Below the pieces are notes generated by a model that saw only the letters and a program-made list of their open reading frames with translations, searched no databases and had not been told where the DNA came from. A stretch of DNA of 64,000 bases from contig NZ_CP150254.1 in the NCBI RefSeq assembly GCF_037975445.1, positions 5,392,001 through 5,456,000 on the forward strand, written 5' to 3'. The stretch's first letter is position 1. Each line of letters starts with the position of its first letter. Source of the DNA: Peribacillus sp. FSL P2-0133 (lineage in GTDB: Bacteria; Bacillota; Bacilli; Bacillales; DSM-1321). Positions 1 to 8,108 of the stretch are shown here, one piece after another. Both the position numbers and the translations under genes were made by a program.

Positions 1-186
1 GTCCTTTGTATTATCATTATCATCGGACAAGGCTATCAAGCTTTCAGCAGCGATGGGATCGACTGGAATTCAATGTTTGTTTCCTACATTGGCTTAATTT
101 TATTTTTCGTCCTTTGGTTCGGCTATAAAATCAAGCATAAAACGAAAATCATTCCCCTAGAGGAATGTGACCTTAAATCAAAATAA
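1..186 (+). CDS. Amino-acid permease, C-terminal end (partial)
   Basis: The window opens inside a gene; the last 61 codons are readable in frame 1 to a TAA. They encode one hydrophobic segment (about residues 26-42 of the fragment) followed by a short basic cytoplasmic tail containing KHKTKIIPLEECDL. A final membrane helix followed by a lysine-rich tail with a PL(E/K)ECD signature is what APC-superfamily amino-acid permeases of the LysP/AAT type end with, so a lysine- or related amino-acid permease is inferred. The substrate cannot be settled from the tail alone. Confidence 0.6.
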   Translation, partial: VLCIIIIIGQGYQAFSSDGIDWNSMFVSYIGLILFFVLWFGYKIKHKTKIIPLEECDLKSK

Positions 187-191
187 TACAC

Positions 192-226
192 AAAGGACCT
201 GTTCTAAGGAGAACAGGTCCTTTTTT
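192..226. terminator. Bidirectional intrinsic terminator between permease and glucosidase
   Basis: A 14-bp perfect inverted repeat (AAAGGACCTGTTCT / AGAACAGGTCCTTT) with a short loop is followed by a T-run on the + strand and preceded by A-rich sequence, so it can end both the permease and the convergent glucosidase transcript. Confidence 0.9.
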
Positions 227-1905
227 CATTTCAAATGATAAACACGGCATTCATATGGACGCAGAGGTTTGCTGGAGATTCCTTCTTCCTCCTGCCCATA
301 ATTGCCGATCAGCCTTGTGGCTGAATATGCATGCAGTTCTTCAGGCAAAGTATAGGAGGCCTGCTCTTCTCTAAAGTTGCATAGAACCAAAAGCCTTTCA
401 TCTTCAAACGATCTCGTGTAGGCAAATATTCGTTCATCATCCGGCCATAGCAGTTCAAAACGGCCATAAACGACGACTTCATGTTTCTTGCGTAATTGGA
501 TAAGCTTTTTATAAAAATGAAAAATGGAATTCGGATCATTATAGGCTTTTTCTGCATTAATCACGGGGAAATTGGGATTAACCTTAATCCAAGGCGTCCC
601 TTTCGTGAATCCCGCGTTCCGGGAGTCATTCCACTGAATCGGTGTCCTCGCATTATCCCTGCTGCGGGCGTGGATGGCTGACATCATCCGCTCTTTTGAC
701 CAGCCATGTGAATTGACGAGTTCGTCATATGAATTCAATGTTTCGATATCCCGGTAATCATCGATGCTTTCAAATGCAACATTGGTCATGCCCAGCTCTT
801 CCCCTTGATATATATAAGGTGTCCCTTGAAGCATATGAAGACAAGCTGCAAGCATCTTTGCGCTTTCAATACGATACTTTCCATCATTACCAAACCTTGA
901 GACAATCCGGGGCTGATCATGATTGTTCCAGTATAAACTGTTCCAGCCATCCCCCTCCAAACCAGTCTGCCACTTGGAAAGAATTCGCTTTAAATCGGTA
1001 AGCTTCCACTTATCATTACTCCATTTCCCTGCTGGTCCGCTCCCCAAATCCATATGTTCGAATTGAAAGACCATATGTAGCTCACCACGATCTTTACCTG
1101 TGAACAATTGCGCCTCCTCCGGTGTGACGCCTGGCATCTCCCCAACCGTAATCACGTCATGTCCAGAAAGTGTCCGTTGATTGATTTCCTGCAAAAACTC
1201 ATGTATGCGCGGGCCATTCAGGAAAAAGGGGCTTCCATCGCCATGCTGTTTCTCATGATGAACGGCTCCATCTGAATAGCTTTGATCTTTCGAAAGGAAG
1301 TTGATGACATCCATCCGGAAGCCATCGACACCCTTATCCAGCCACCAAGTCATGATGCTGTAGATCTCTTCACGGAGCTTAGGGTTCTCCCAGTTTAAAT
1401 CCGGTTGTTTCCTGCTGAATAAATGTAAATAATATTCATCGGTTCCCTCATCATATTCCCATGCTGAACCTTTAAAAATGGACTCCCAATTATTCGGTTC
1501 TTTTCCATTCCTGCCAGGTTTCCAAATATAATAATCACGTTTCGGATTATCTTTTGAAGATCGTGATTCCTTGAACCAAGGGTGTTCATCTGAAGAATGG
1601 TTGACCACCAGGTCCATCATGACCTTCATTCCACGTTCATGAACCGCCTTCAACAACCTATCGAAATCGGACATGGTCCCGAATTCAGTCATGATTGATT
1701 TATAATCACTGATATCGTACCCATTGTCATCATTGGGAGATTGATAAACAGGGGATAGCCATATCACGTTCACACCCAGCTCTTGTAAATAATCGAGTTT
1801 CATCAAGATCCCGTTTATATCCCCTATCCCATCTCCATCACTATCCATAAAACTCCTTGGATACACTTGATACACAACTGCCTCTTTCCACCATGCTTTG
1901 TCCAT
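226..1905 (-). CDS. malL: Oligo-1,6-glucosidase (GH13 alpha-glucosidase)
   Basis: This cytoplasmic enzyme hydrolyses terminal alpha-1,6 links of isomalto-oligosaccharides and related alpha-glucosides. It has 559 residues, the usual length for the Bacillus family. The GH13 catalytic triad is visible: nucleophile Asp199 in GFRMDV, acid/base Glu256 in VGEMPG and Asp330 in NNHDQPR. Residue 200, right after the nucleophile, is Val, which in this subfamily goes with alpha-1,6 rather than alpha-1,4 preference. The QPDLNWENP region IV motif is present. The start is the ATG at 1905, behind an AGAGGGGGA ribosome site; an upstream in-frame ATG adds 12 unlikely residues. The gene appears monocistronic. 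A trehalose-6-phosphate hydrolase is the main alternative, but no PTS or treR gene lies nearby. Confidence 0.9.
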   Translation of the reverse strand: MDKAWWKEAVVYQVYPRSFMDSDGDGIGDINGILMKLDYLQELGVNVIWLSPVYQSPNDDNGYDISDYKSIMTEFGTMSDFDRLLKAVHERGMKVMMDLVVNHSSDEHPWFKESRSSKDNPKRDYYIWKPGRNGKEPNNWESIFKGSAWEYDEGTDEYYLHLFSRKQPDLNWENPKLREEIYSIMTWWLDKGVDGFRMDVINFLSKDQSYSDGAVHHEKQHGDGSPFFLNGPRIHEFLQEINQRTLSGHDVITVGEMPGVTPEEAQLFTGKDRGELHMVFQFEHMDLGSGPAGKWSNDKWKLTDLKRILSKWQTGLEGDGWNSLYWNNHDQPRIVSRFGNDGKYRIESAKMLAACLHMLQGTPYIYQGEELGMTNVAFESIDDYRDIETLNSYDELVNSHGWSKERMMSAIHARSRDNARTPIQWNDSRNAGFTKGTPWIKVNPNFPVINAEKAYNDPNSIFHFYKKLIQLRKKHEVVVYGRFELLWPDDERIFAYTRSFEDERLLVLCNFREEQASYTLPEELHAYSATRLIGNYGQEEEGISSKPLRPYECRVYHLK

Positions 1906-1990
1906 GTCTTTCCCCCTCTTTAGCCGCATTGATATAATCATTACACCAATACCCCTATTATAAAAGGGGAAACTTCAGAATATTCTACTT

Positions 1991-3070
1991 TTATTCAGCT
2001 ATTCCCGTTTGAATCATTTCAATATCAAGATCCACCTCGATTGGAATATAGGGATATGCCTTCTCCCAATGCCTCTGATCGAAATTTCTTGTTTTACTTT
2101 TAGCGTAATCACCGATTGCAATCGGATCGATATTGTTCTCCTGAAACATGGTCACCATCTCATTTAATTTTTCCCCAATGACATGCTCGGCCCTGGCCTC
2201 TATTTTATTCAGGTCGACCGCTTTGCCCAAGTCATAGCCTTGGACCTCCAGCAGACTCGCTTTTAATTTCACTTCAATCCTGACCTTGGGGTCTTGGTTT
2301 GCATCCGAAATATGATAATGGACACGTGACTCCACGTTATTAATATCTGTAAAGTCATTTTCCTTCCATTTAATTTCATAACTCCCCATCTTAAAGTTTT
2401 CAGTAAGGACTTTAAATAAAAATCCGTCCTCATAAGGAATATATTTACCAATATAACGATCCTTTTTAAACAAGGCGATCCCTTTTACCCGTATTTGATC
2501 CCCTGCCGTTTCCAATAAGGGCAAGACCGGGTCGATACCTTTACCATGACACGCATATAAATACCTGTGAAGATCCACATCAGGCAAATTAGTCCTTATA
2601 TTCTGTTCGATCAGCTCTTTCACTTGAACCCCTGGAGTTTTAATCAACTTCGGCTCCATTTTAACTACATCCTCCGCCTTGCCATGAACGACCGCTAAAT
2701 ACAAATCCCTTCCCACCATTGGGTCACGCCTATATGTATCGACATAATCATTCAACCCCTTGCCTGCCAATTCTTCACCATAGAGAATGACCGTCAGTCT
2801 CCCACCGGCAATCGGGAACGGTGTTTTTGCATTTTCCTGCTGGCGGGCTGCCTTTATATCATTGGAGACCGCTTCATATACTTCTTTACCTAGATTTGCT
2901 TCCTCCCCAGGCTGAGGAACGCTGACAACGACCGTACCTTTGGTTTTTTTGTCTTCGGCATCATAACCTACGACTTCAGCAATTAAAATATCTTCTAATA
3001 TTTGCTTTTCCACGCCGCAAGCCGTCATCAAGAAACCTGCCAATGTTATTAGGAGAAGTCGGATTTTCAT
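1991..3070 (-). CDS. gerAC: Spore germination lipoprotein, Ger(x)C family
   Basis: This is the C subunit of a GerA-type germinant receptor, anchored as a lipoprotein on the outer face of the spore inner membrane. The N-terminus has a lipoprotein signal with lipobox around MTACG (Cys18). The 359-residue mature part carries family features such as a GYD motif early on and a long C-terminal domain (about residues 180-355) with alternating strands. Its ATG overlaps the stop of the B subunit gene by 4 bp, so it is the last gene of the gerA-B-C operon. Which nutrient the receptor senses cannot be read from sequence. Confidence 0.93.
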   Translation of the reverse strand: MKIRLLLITLAGFLMTACGVEKQILEDILIAEVVGYDAEDKKTKGTVVVSVPQPGEEANLGKEVYEAVSNDIKAARQQENAKTPFPIAGGRLTVILYGEELAGKGLNDYVDTYRRDPMVGRDLYLAVVHGKAEDVVKMEPKLIKTPGVQVKELIEQNIRTNLPDVDLHRYLYACHGKGIDPVLPLLETAGDQIRVKGIALFKKDRYIGKYIPYEDGFLFKVLTENFKMGSYEIKWKENDFTDINNVESRVHYHISDANQDPKVRIEVKLKASLLEVQGYDLGKAVDLNKIEARAEHVIGEKLNEMVTMFQENNIDPIAIGDYAKSKTRNFDQRHWEKAYPYIPIEVDLDIEMIQTGIAE

Positions 3071-4167
3071 GATTTATGCCCCCTGACTTTATAGACAATC
3101 GACTGCCATATGAATAAGAGAGGAAGATACAAATAAACGATATAAAACCCAATTTCCGAACTTATCGTGTTAAACTTATCGATTCTATAGCGGTTATCCA
3201 AAAAAATGCAGGAAACTAAAATGATTAGCAGAATGAAGACCAACATCTTTTTCTGCCTTAGTCCAAATACTCTTTTTGCTGTCCTGCTCGCTGCCCAAAC
3301 CCCTATGCAAACATTCGGCAGCACCATGAACAGCCAAACGGAAATCCCTATGTATTCGAACCTTTCAATGAATGGAAGGTCTACAATTTTCCATAAAGTT
3401 AAAGTGGCCCATATTACATCTTTCAGTTGATCTTGATGATAGTAGGCTAATGAAACAATGATGGATACTAAATATATCGCCATAGTAAACACCGCCCCTA
3501 AATGGGCCCACTTTTGAGATTTTTCACGGTTTTTAATGAAAGGGTAATAAATGAGGAGTAATTCAAAACCAAGGTAATTCAAGGTCATTTTCTTACAGGC
3601 CTTCATGATTTCCATAAAGGAATGATCAAGAAAAGGACCCAAATTTTCAAAGTGGGCGTACTTCAATGGGAAATAATTCAAAAGGAATAATGGCGATCCG
3701 ATAATAAGCCCGATTATGCATAAACCGGTGATGACTCTGAACCCTCCCTCCACAAAACTATACACGAGAATAAGAATGACGGTTATTAGCATCAGGACAT
3801 TGACACCAGGGAACATCCAAACCTGAATGACTTCTAAATAAGTCCTGATAAGAATGATGGAGATCATTATTAAGTAGAGGATGAATAAAATATTGAAAAC
3901 ATTTCCGACCCATTTACCGAACAAATCCTTGTGGATGGCGACCAAATCAAGTGTTTGGGGACCCCTGCCTAAAAGCTTGAAACACATCCAAAGCAGAACA
4001 TTTATGATCAACCCTGATATGAGGACAGATAACCATGCGTCTTGACCAGCCTCTTTCGCTATGACCCGTTCAAACCCCAATATCCCTACCCCAATCTGCA
4101 TGCCGGGCATAAGGAAAAAAACAAAAAATGGAGATATTAGTTTAGTTTCATTTGGTTTGACTTCCAT
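3067..4167 (-). CDS. gerAB: Spore germination permease-like protein, GerAB/YndE family
   Basis: This is the B subunit of the germinant receptor, a ten-helix integral membrane protein related to APC amino-acid transporters and believed to bind the nutrient germinant. It has 366 residues with about ten hydrophobic segments spread along the whole length. The N-terminal region (ISPFFVFFLMPGMQIGVGILGFERVIAKEAGQDAW is the first 35 residues after the tail, here described only) shows the typical GxGILGF-R-I-EAGQDAW pattern of spore germination permeases. It sits 23 bp downstream of the A subunit gene and overlaps the C subunit gene by 4 bp, indicating translational coupling. Confidence 0.93.
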   Translation of the reverse strand: MEVKPNETKLISPFFVFFLMPGMQIGVGILGFERVIAKEAGQDAWLSVLISGLIINVLLWMCFKLLGRGPQTLDLVAIHKDLFGKWVGNVFNILFILYLIMISIILIRTYLEVIQVWMFPGVNVLMLITVILILVYSFVEGGFRVITGLCIIGLIIGSPLFLLNYFPLKYAHFENLGPFLDHSFMEIMKACKKMTLNYLGFELLLIYYPFIKNREKSQKWAHLGAVFTMAIYLVSIIVSLAYYHQDQLKDVIWATLTLWKIVDLPFIERFEYIGISVWLFMVLPNVCIGVWAASRTAKRVFGLRQKKMLVFILLIILVSCIFLDNRYRIDKFNTISSEIGFYIVYLYLPLLFIWQSIVYKVRGHKS

Positions 4168-4190
4168 ACCTTCTCACCGCTTTCTATACC

Positions 4191-5672
4191 TTATTCATCT
4201 ATATCACTATGGGAGTTTCGCTTTTCCGCCTCCTTCCTTATCCTTACTGGATTTTCTGTCCGCAGAAATTGCGGGCGATTTTTCTGCTTTGAAAAAGGGA
4301 GGCGAATGAGACTATCTTTAAAGTCATGAATTCTTAACGGATAAAGCGGGTCTAAATAAGGACTGCCAAGCGAAGTCAATTTCAATAAATGACTTAAAAT
4401 GAATGCACTGCATAATGCTATTCCAAACAGACCGTATAACTGGGCTGCAATTAGAAAAGGGAAGCGGATAAGGCGGATGGTATTACTGATTTGGTAAATC
4501 GGCACCGTAAATGAAGCCAAGGCAGCCAAAGCGACAAGCATCAATAAGACATTACTGACAAATCCAGCTTCCACGGCGGCTGTACCAATGACTATACCGC
4601 CAACAATGCCAATGGTGGAGCCCACCTTAGCAGGCAGCCTGACCGCTGCTTCCCTCAGCAATTCAATCGTCCCTTCCAGCAAGATAGCTTCCAAGATCGG
4701 CGGAAAGGGGATCACTCCCCTGGATGAAATTAAGATTGGCAGCAAATCCGTTGGAATCACTTGATAATGATAGGTTAAAACGGCAACATACAGAGGTGAA
4801 GATAAAACGGAAAACAGCACTGCGAAAAGCCGAATCAAACGGAATGAGGTGCCAAGATTCCAAATTTGAAAATAATCCTCAAATGACGAAAAGAACGAAA
4901 TGATGGTATTGGGACCAACTAATGCATGTGGAGATCCATCCAGCAAGATCCCAATTTTCCCTTCCGATAATACACTGGCCAGATGATCAGGCCGCTCCGT
5001 ATCAATCAGTTGCGGAAACATCGAATTCCGATTATCCGTGATCATCTGGCTTACAAACGAAATATCGACGATCGTATCATACTCTATATCATCTATCCTC
5101 TGCATGACTGTATTAACGTTCTGTTGATTTACTACCCCATCTATGTAGAGTACCGCTAACCTTGTTTGTGAAATGCTACCGACCCTGAATTCCTTGGACT
5201 GCAATTCAGGAGTGGGCAACCGGTTACGGATCAGATTCAAATTCGAATCAAGCGATTCAACAAAGGCCTCCTTGGACCCAACGACCGTATACTCCGACTC
5301 AGGTGTGGAAATTTGCCTTTTCACACTGTGAACACATGGAATCAGCAAACACATTTCATCATCTTGCTTGTATTGAACCATGATTGATCCTGCCAAAACC
5401 AACCTTTGAATGTCTTTTAGATCAGCCGTCAATTTCATATCTTCCATCGGAATATCGCCTTTTAATTGCTTAAGATCCTTCTTTGGTTGATTCGACATGA
5501 CAGCCAATACTTGTTCATGAAGCTGTTGTACACTAACCAGTGAATTGAAGTAGGAAATAGTATAGCCATCATCACTCGGGAATTGGAAGGTAAGAAAATC
5601 ATTAGATGCTTTAAACTTTTTAAGGAGTTCCTGAAAATCCCTGGAAGTAACCTGAAAGGATGCTGCATCCAT
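4191..5672 (-). CDS. gerAA: Spore germination protein, GerA family (A subunit)
   Basis: This is the A subunit of the germinant receptor, now thought to act as an ion channel of the spore inner membrane. It has 493 residues from the chosen start. The large hydrophilic N-terminal half (to about residue 270) contains the family stretches YIDGVVN and LLDGSPHALVGP. The C-terminal half has about five membrane helices with the GVIPFPPILEAILLEG signature and a basic tail. The start at 5672 lies 5-6 bp behind a GGAGG site; another ATG 30 bp upstream is possible but has a weaker site. It is the first gene of the A-B-C operon. In relatives such operons are transcribed by sigma-G in the forespore; I could not identify a convincing sigma-G promoter here. 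Confidence 0.93.
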   Translation of the reverse strand: MDAASFQVTSRDFQELLKKFKASNDFLTFQFPSDDGYTISYFNSLVSVQQLHEQVLAVMSNQPKKDLKQLKGDIPMEDMKLTADLKDIQRLVLAGSIMVQYKQDDEMCLLIPCVHSVKRQISTPESEYTVVGSKEAFVESLDSNLNLIRNRLPTPELQSKEFRVGSISQTRLAVLYIDGVVNQQNVNTVMQRIDDIEYDTIVDISFVSQMITDNRNSMFPQLIDTERPDHLASVLSEGKIGILLDGSPHALVGPNTIISFFSSFEDYFQIWNLGTSFRLIRLFAVLFSVLSSPLYVAVLTYHYQVIPTDLLPILISSRGVIPFPPILEAILLEGTIELLREAAVRLPAKVGSTIGIVGGIVIGTAAVEAGFVSNVLLMLVALAALASFTVPIYQISNTIRLIRFPFLIAAQLYGLFGIALCSAFILSHLLKLTSLGSPYLDPLYPLRIHDFKDSLIRLPFSKQKNRPQFLRTENPVRIRKEAEKRNSHSDIDE

Positions 5673-5861
5673 TTCCCTCCTGCCCTTAAAAAACCTCACC
5701 ATCCCACCCCCATTTCCTTCTTAAAGTTTTTAGTTCATTCGATTATTGTAACCACCCTATTTAAAGTTAGTCATGATCCACCGATATCTTCAAAATTGGA
5801 AAAGACCTATCCGGAATCCACCGGATAAGCCTTTACGTCTTAATTCTTTAATGATTACCAA

Positions 5862-6434
5862 TTACCTTGGACTTGGGAAAATGCGTGTTACTAGTTCACG
5901 GAACTCTTTAGCAAATCCTGCAACGGGTTTTCCATTCTGAATATCATTCGCATACCCTTTCATTCTTTGAACAAAGTCCGGGTTTGTCGACACATAAACT
6001 TGGTCTACCGATGGATCGGCTCCCCTTACTGCATCAGCAATCCTTTCTTTAAGGTCATTGGAGATATCCTTATCTCCGCCGTCTTTCAATACTGCCGCTA
6101 CATAGGCATTATTTTCAGTAACGATGACACTTGCGTTACTTACTTCCTTCAAGGCTTCGACTCGATTTGAGATATCCTTGGAGACCCTCATATCATTTAT
6201 TCCATTACCGTTATCATTATTGTTATTAATATCATTATTGTTATTAATATCATTATTGTTATTAATATCATTAACATTTTGCCTTGTGTCGCTTACTTTC
6301 ATCGGATTATCTAAATTATCTTGATGAGTACGATTCAGGCCAAGATTTTCACTGGCACCTTCTTTATCATTAGGAGAACAACCTGTAATCACTAATGCCA
6401 TCATCGCACTTGATACTATCGCTTTATAATTCAT
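5862..6434 (-). CDS. YhcN/YlaJ-family sporulation lipoprotein with Asn-rich repeat
   Basis: This small lipoprotein has 190 residues: a signal with lipobox ending at Cys19 (VITGC), an Asn/Asp-rich low-complexity linker at about residues 55-80, and a C-terminal domain (about 85-180) with alternating strands resembling the YhcN/YlaJ spore lipoprotein domain, including the VTENNAYVA and KERIADAVR stretches. Family members associate with the spore inner membrane or coat and affect germination and outgrowth; the exact role is unknown. The start at 6434 follows an AGAGGAGTG ribosome site; an upstream ATG would spoil the signal peptide. The linker is encoded by three exact 18-bp repeats, and the ribosome site is part of an inverted repeat (see separate entries). 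Confidence 0.82.
   Translation of the reverse strand: MNYKAIVSSAMMALVITGCSPNDKEGASENLGLNRTHQDNLDNPMKVSDTRQNVNDINNNNDINNNNDINNNNDNGNGINDMRVSKDISNRVEALKEVSNASVIVTENNAYVAAVLKDGGDKDISNDLKERIADAVRGADPSVDQVYVSTNPDFVQRMKGYANDIQNGKPVAGFAKEFRELVTRIFPSPR
6213..6266. repeat. Three exact tandem copies of an 18-bp unit inside the YhcN-like gene
   Basis: The + strand unit ATCATTATTGTTATTAAT occurs three times without mismatch at 6213-6230, 6231-6248 and 6249-6266, with degenerate partial copies on both sides. On the coding strand each unit encodes Asp-Ile-Asn4, so gain or loss of a unit keeps the frame. Confidence 0.95.
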
Positions 6435-6440
6435 GTTCTT

Positions 6441-6482
6441 CACTCCTCTAAAATCGTTTAACATTACTATTTACGAGGAGTG
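6441..6482 (-). promoter_or_regulatory. Inverted repeat that can mask the ribosome site of the YhcN-like gene
   Basis: CACTCCTC at 6441-6448 and GAGGAGTG at 6475-6482 (+ strand) are perfect 8-bp complements separated by 26 bp. In the minus-strand mRNA the 3' arm is the Shine-Dalgarno sequence GAGGAGTG just ahead of the ATG at 6434, and the 5' arm is an anti-SD. A fold here would hide the ribosome site. The function is inferred; the repeat is directly visible. Confidence 0.5.
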
Positions 6483-6488
6483 AATAGA

Positions 6489-6809
6489 TTATTCAGAAGA
6501 AGTGACCTTCAAGCCGATAATCCCCACCAAAATTAAACCGACGAATACCAAACGCATCGCATCCTTAGGCTCGTTAAATACGATGATGCCAACCAGAACT
6601 GCCCCCAGAGCCCCTATTCCAGTCCAAATTGCATACGCTGTTCCCATAGGCAGGGTTTTTATCGCCGATGATAAAAAATAAAAACTAATGACCATACCGG
6701 CAATCGTTATGATAGAAGGCAATAATTTCGTAAAACCCTCAGTATACTTTAAACTTGTCGCCCATACCACTTCAAATAATCCGGCAATCACCAATTGAAT
6801 CCAAGCCAT
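6489..6809 (-). CDS. gdx: Guanidinium exporter, SMR family (Gdx/SugE)
   Basis: This four-helix small multidrug resistance protein of 106 residues exports guanidinium in exchange for protons. The membrane-embedded Glu13 (GLFEVVWA), which binds both substrate and protons in the family, is present. The Gdx-type second-to-third helix pattern [14 protein letters not shown] is seen around residues 55-70. The assignment to Gdx rather than the QacC-type drug exporters is supported by the guanidine-I riboswitch directly upstream. The ATG at 6809 sits 7 bp behind TTGGAGGG; the longer frame runs back into the riboswitch terminator. It lies 54 bp upstream of the YhcN-like gene on the same strand. Confidence 0.92.
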   Translation of the reverse strand: MAWIQLVIAGLFEVVWATSLKYTEGFTKLLPSIITIAGMVISFYFLSSAIKTLPMGTAYAIWTGIGALGAVLVGIIVFNEPKDAMRLVFVGLILVGIIGLKVTSSE

Positions 6810-6829
6810 CTTTTTCCCTCCAATTACAG

Positions 6830-6870
6830 AAAAAGCCCGAAAGGTCATAAATCATAACCTCCCGGGCTTT
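6830..6870 (-). terminator. Expression-platform terminator of the guanidine-I riboswitch
   Basis: On the minus strand AGCCCG and CGGGCT close a hairpin with a long loop, followed by TTTTT, 20 bp ahead of the gdx ATG. The 5' arm overlaps the conserved AAAAGCCCGGGAG segment of the aptamer, giving the expected mutually exclusive structures. Confidence 0.85.
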
Positions 6871-6950
6871 TTTCCCTCCGTGTACGCAGATTCCTGCGCG
6901 TTTCTCTTGGACCATTCCGGTAAAATCCAACCGAGGAACCCTAGAAACTA
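6850..6950 (-). ncRNA. Guanidine-I (ykkC) riboswitch aptamer
   Basis: Read on the minus strand from about 6950 the leader contains the diagnostic ykkC blocks in order: TTCTAGGGTTCC, then GGTCCAAGAGAAAC, then CGCAGG, then ACACGGAGGGA followed by AAAAGCCCGGGAGG. These match the class-I guanidine riboswitch consensus. Guanidine binding prevents formation of the adjoining terminator and turns the exporter gene on. Confidence 0.95.
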
Positions 6951-6994
6951 TTATTTCCATACTATATCATGTACATTTTAAATCGGTCAAACAC

Positions 6995-7324
6995 TTATGC
7001 ATCGCTTCTGTTTCTAAGCTTCCACTTGTCACCTTTTATTGAAAACCAAATATTTTTAAAGGGTTCAGGTATTTCTTTAGCCGCATCAACCGTATATTGT
7101 ACGGCCTCTTTTTTATATTGAACATCTTCAGTGATTTCTTGCTGTGTCATGGCGAGTTGGTCCGTCTCCGATTTAATCTGGTCCGTTTTGGCCTGGATGC
7201 GTGTAACGGTTTCAGTCACATTTTCAATTGTCGGTTTGGAATCCTTAAATGTTTTAAAAGCAAAAAACGCTAAATAGATAATCGATCCGATAAAGAGGGC
7301 AAGACTAATATATACAATGATCAC
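6995..7324 (-). CDS. DUF948-type small membrane protein
   Basis: This 109-residue protein has one N-terminal membrane helix (about residues 2-22) followed by a long helical, charged region (about 25-90) with heptad-like spacing (ENVTETVTRIQAKTDQIKSE), as in DUF948/YtxG-like general-stress proteins. The function is unknown. It starts at GTG 7324, 7 bp behind AAAGGAGGA. It is not clearly co-transcribed with gdx, because the riboswitch leader lies between them. Confidence 0.7.
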   Translation of the reverse strand: MIIVYISLALFIGSIIYLAFFAFKTFKDSKPTIENVTETVTRIQAKTDQIKSETDQLAMTQQEITEDVQYKKEAVQYTVDAAKEIPEPFKNIWFSIKGDKWKLRNRSDA

Positions 7325-7442
7325 CTAGATTCCTCCTTTTATTTTACCTTTACTATACCCGTAATAATTGGGCAGAAAACGAATCCCCATGTATTTTCTT
7401 TTATGCCTGGTCATATTATTGATAGAAAAAGGAGGAATGAAA

Positions 7443-7622
7443 ATGAATCAAATGCCTCTGCTTAAAGCCTGTTTTAAAGCTGGAATACACTTCATTAGAC
7501 ATATGACCATACAGCAGGCTGCAACTATTGCAGGAATCATTTTTTTAATCATTCATCCAGAAGTTTTCAGCCCCCTTTGGCTTACATTGGCAACCTCCGT
7601 CTTGATTCTGCTCCTGCTTTGA
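7443..7622 (+). CDS. Small hydrophobic protein of unknown function (59 aa)
   Basis: The ATG at 7443 follows AAAGGAGGAATGAAA, a very strong ribosome site at good spacing. The 59-residue product has two hydrophobic stretches (about residues 23-35 and 41-57) and ends in a run of leucines. It is preceded by an upstream in-frame extension with no ribosome site. I do not recognise a family. It is divergent from the DUF948 gene, 118 bp away. Confidence 0.5.
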   Translation: MNQMPLLKACFKAGIHFIRHMTIQQAATIAGIIFLIIHPEVFSPLWLTLATSVLILLLL

Positions 7623-8108
7623 AGATTATTAGTGACCTCCCGCACACTGGTTCACTAACACCCTCATCCAAATCAGGAAAACACCGAGGATATGCAACAA
7701 CATTCTTCTCTTGATCTTAGAAGAATGTTCATGCACGGATCAAACTGCCATGGAGACTCGAACATTAATATGACCCCTTCTATGCTTACTATCATATGAA
7801 GTACATACGGTGGAAATCACTATTTCCATTAACACCTTATATCCACTCTTCTGAAATTATGGCATTGAATTAAAAATGTGTACACTGGGATCTCAAACTC
7901 TTCATAATGATGAACTATTAAAGTTTAATCAATCGATTGATTAAAAAGGAATTTGACTTGAACCCCCTTGTGACAGCAGAACTTCCCTCCCCTTCATATA
8001 TTGATTACACTACATTTACCATTTTATCAAACGGAAAACTATTAGAAAATTACAAAATTTGTGTATAATTAGGCTATATTCATTAACTCTTAAGGAGGAA
8101 TCATAATC
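7623..8108. other. 486-bp intergenic region with a hairpin and a palindrome
   Basis: I see no gene here. It contains an 11-bp perfect inverted repeat (AACATTCTTCT 7699-7709, AGAAGAATGTT 7719-7729, no T-run), a 22-bp perfect palindrome at 7924-7945, and a TATAAT at 8064-8069 that may be the -10 of the RraA-like gene, although no good -35 precedes it. Confidence 0.6.
7924..7945. promoter_or_regulatory. 22-bp perfect palindrome, operator-like
   Basis: The core is TTAATCAATCGATTGATTAA with one further matching T/A pair outside. It lies 163 bp ahead of the RraA-like gene. Palindromes of this size and base composition are typical TetR-family operators. A nearly identical palindrome lies at 53029-53048. 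Confidence 0.55.
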
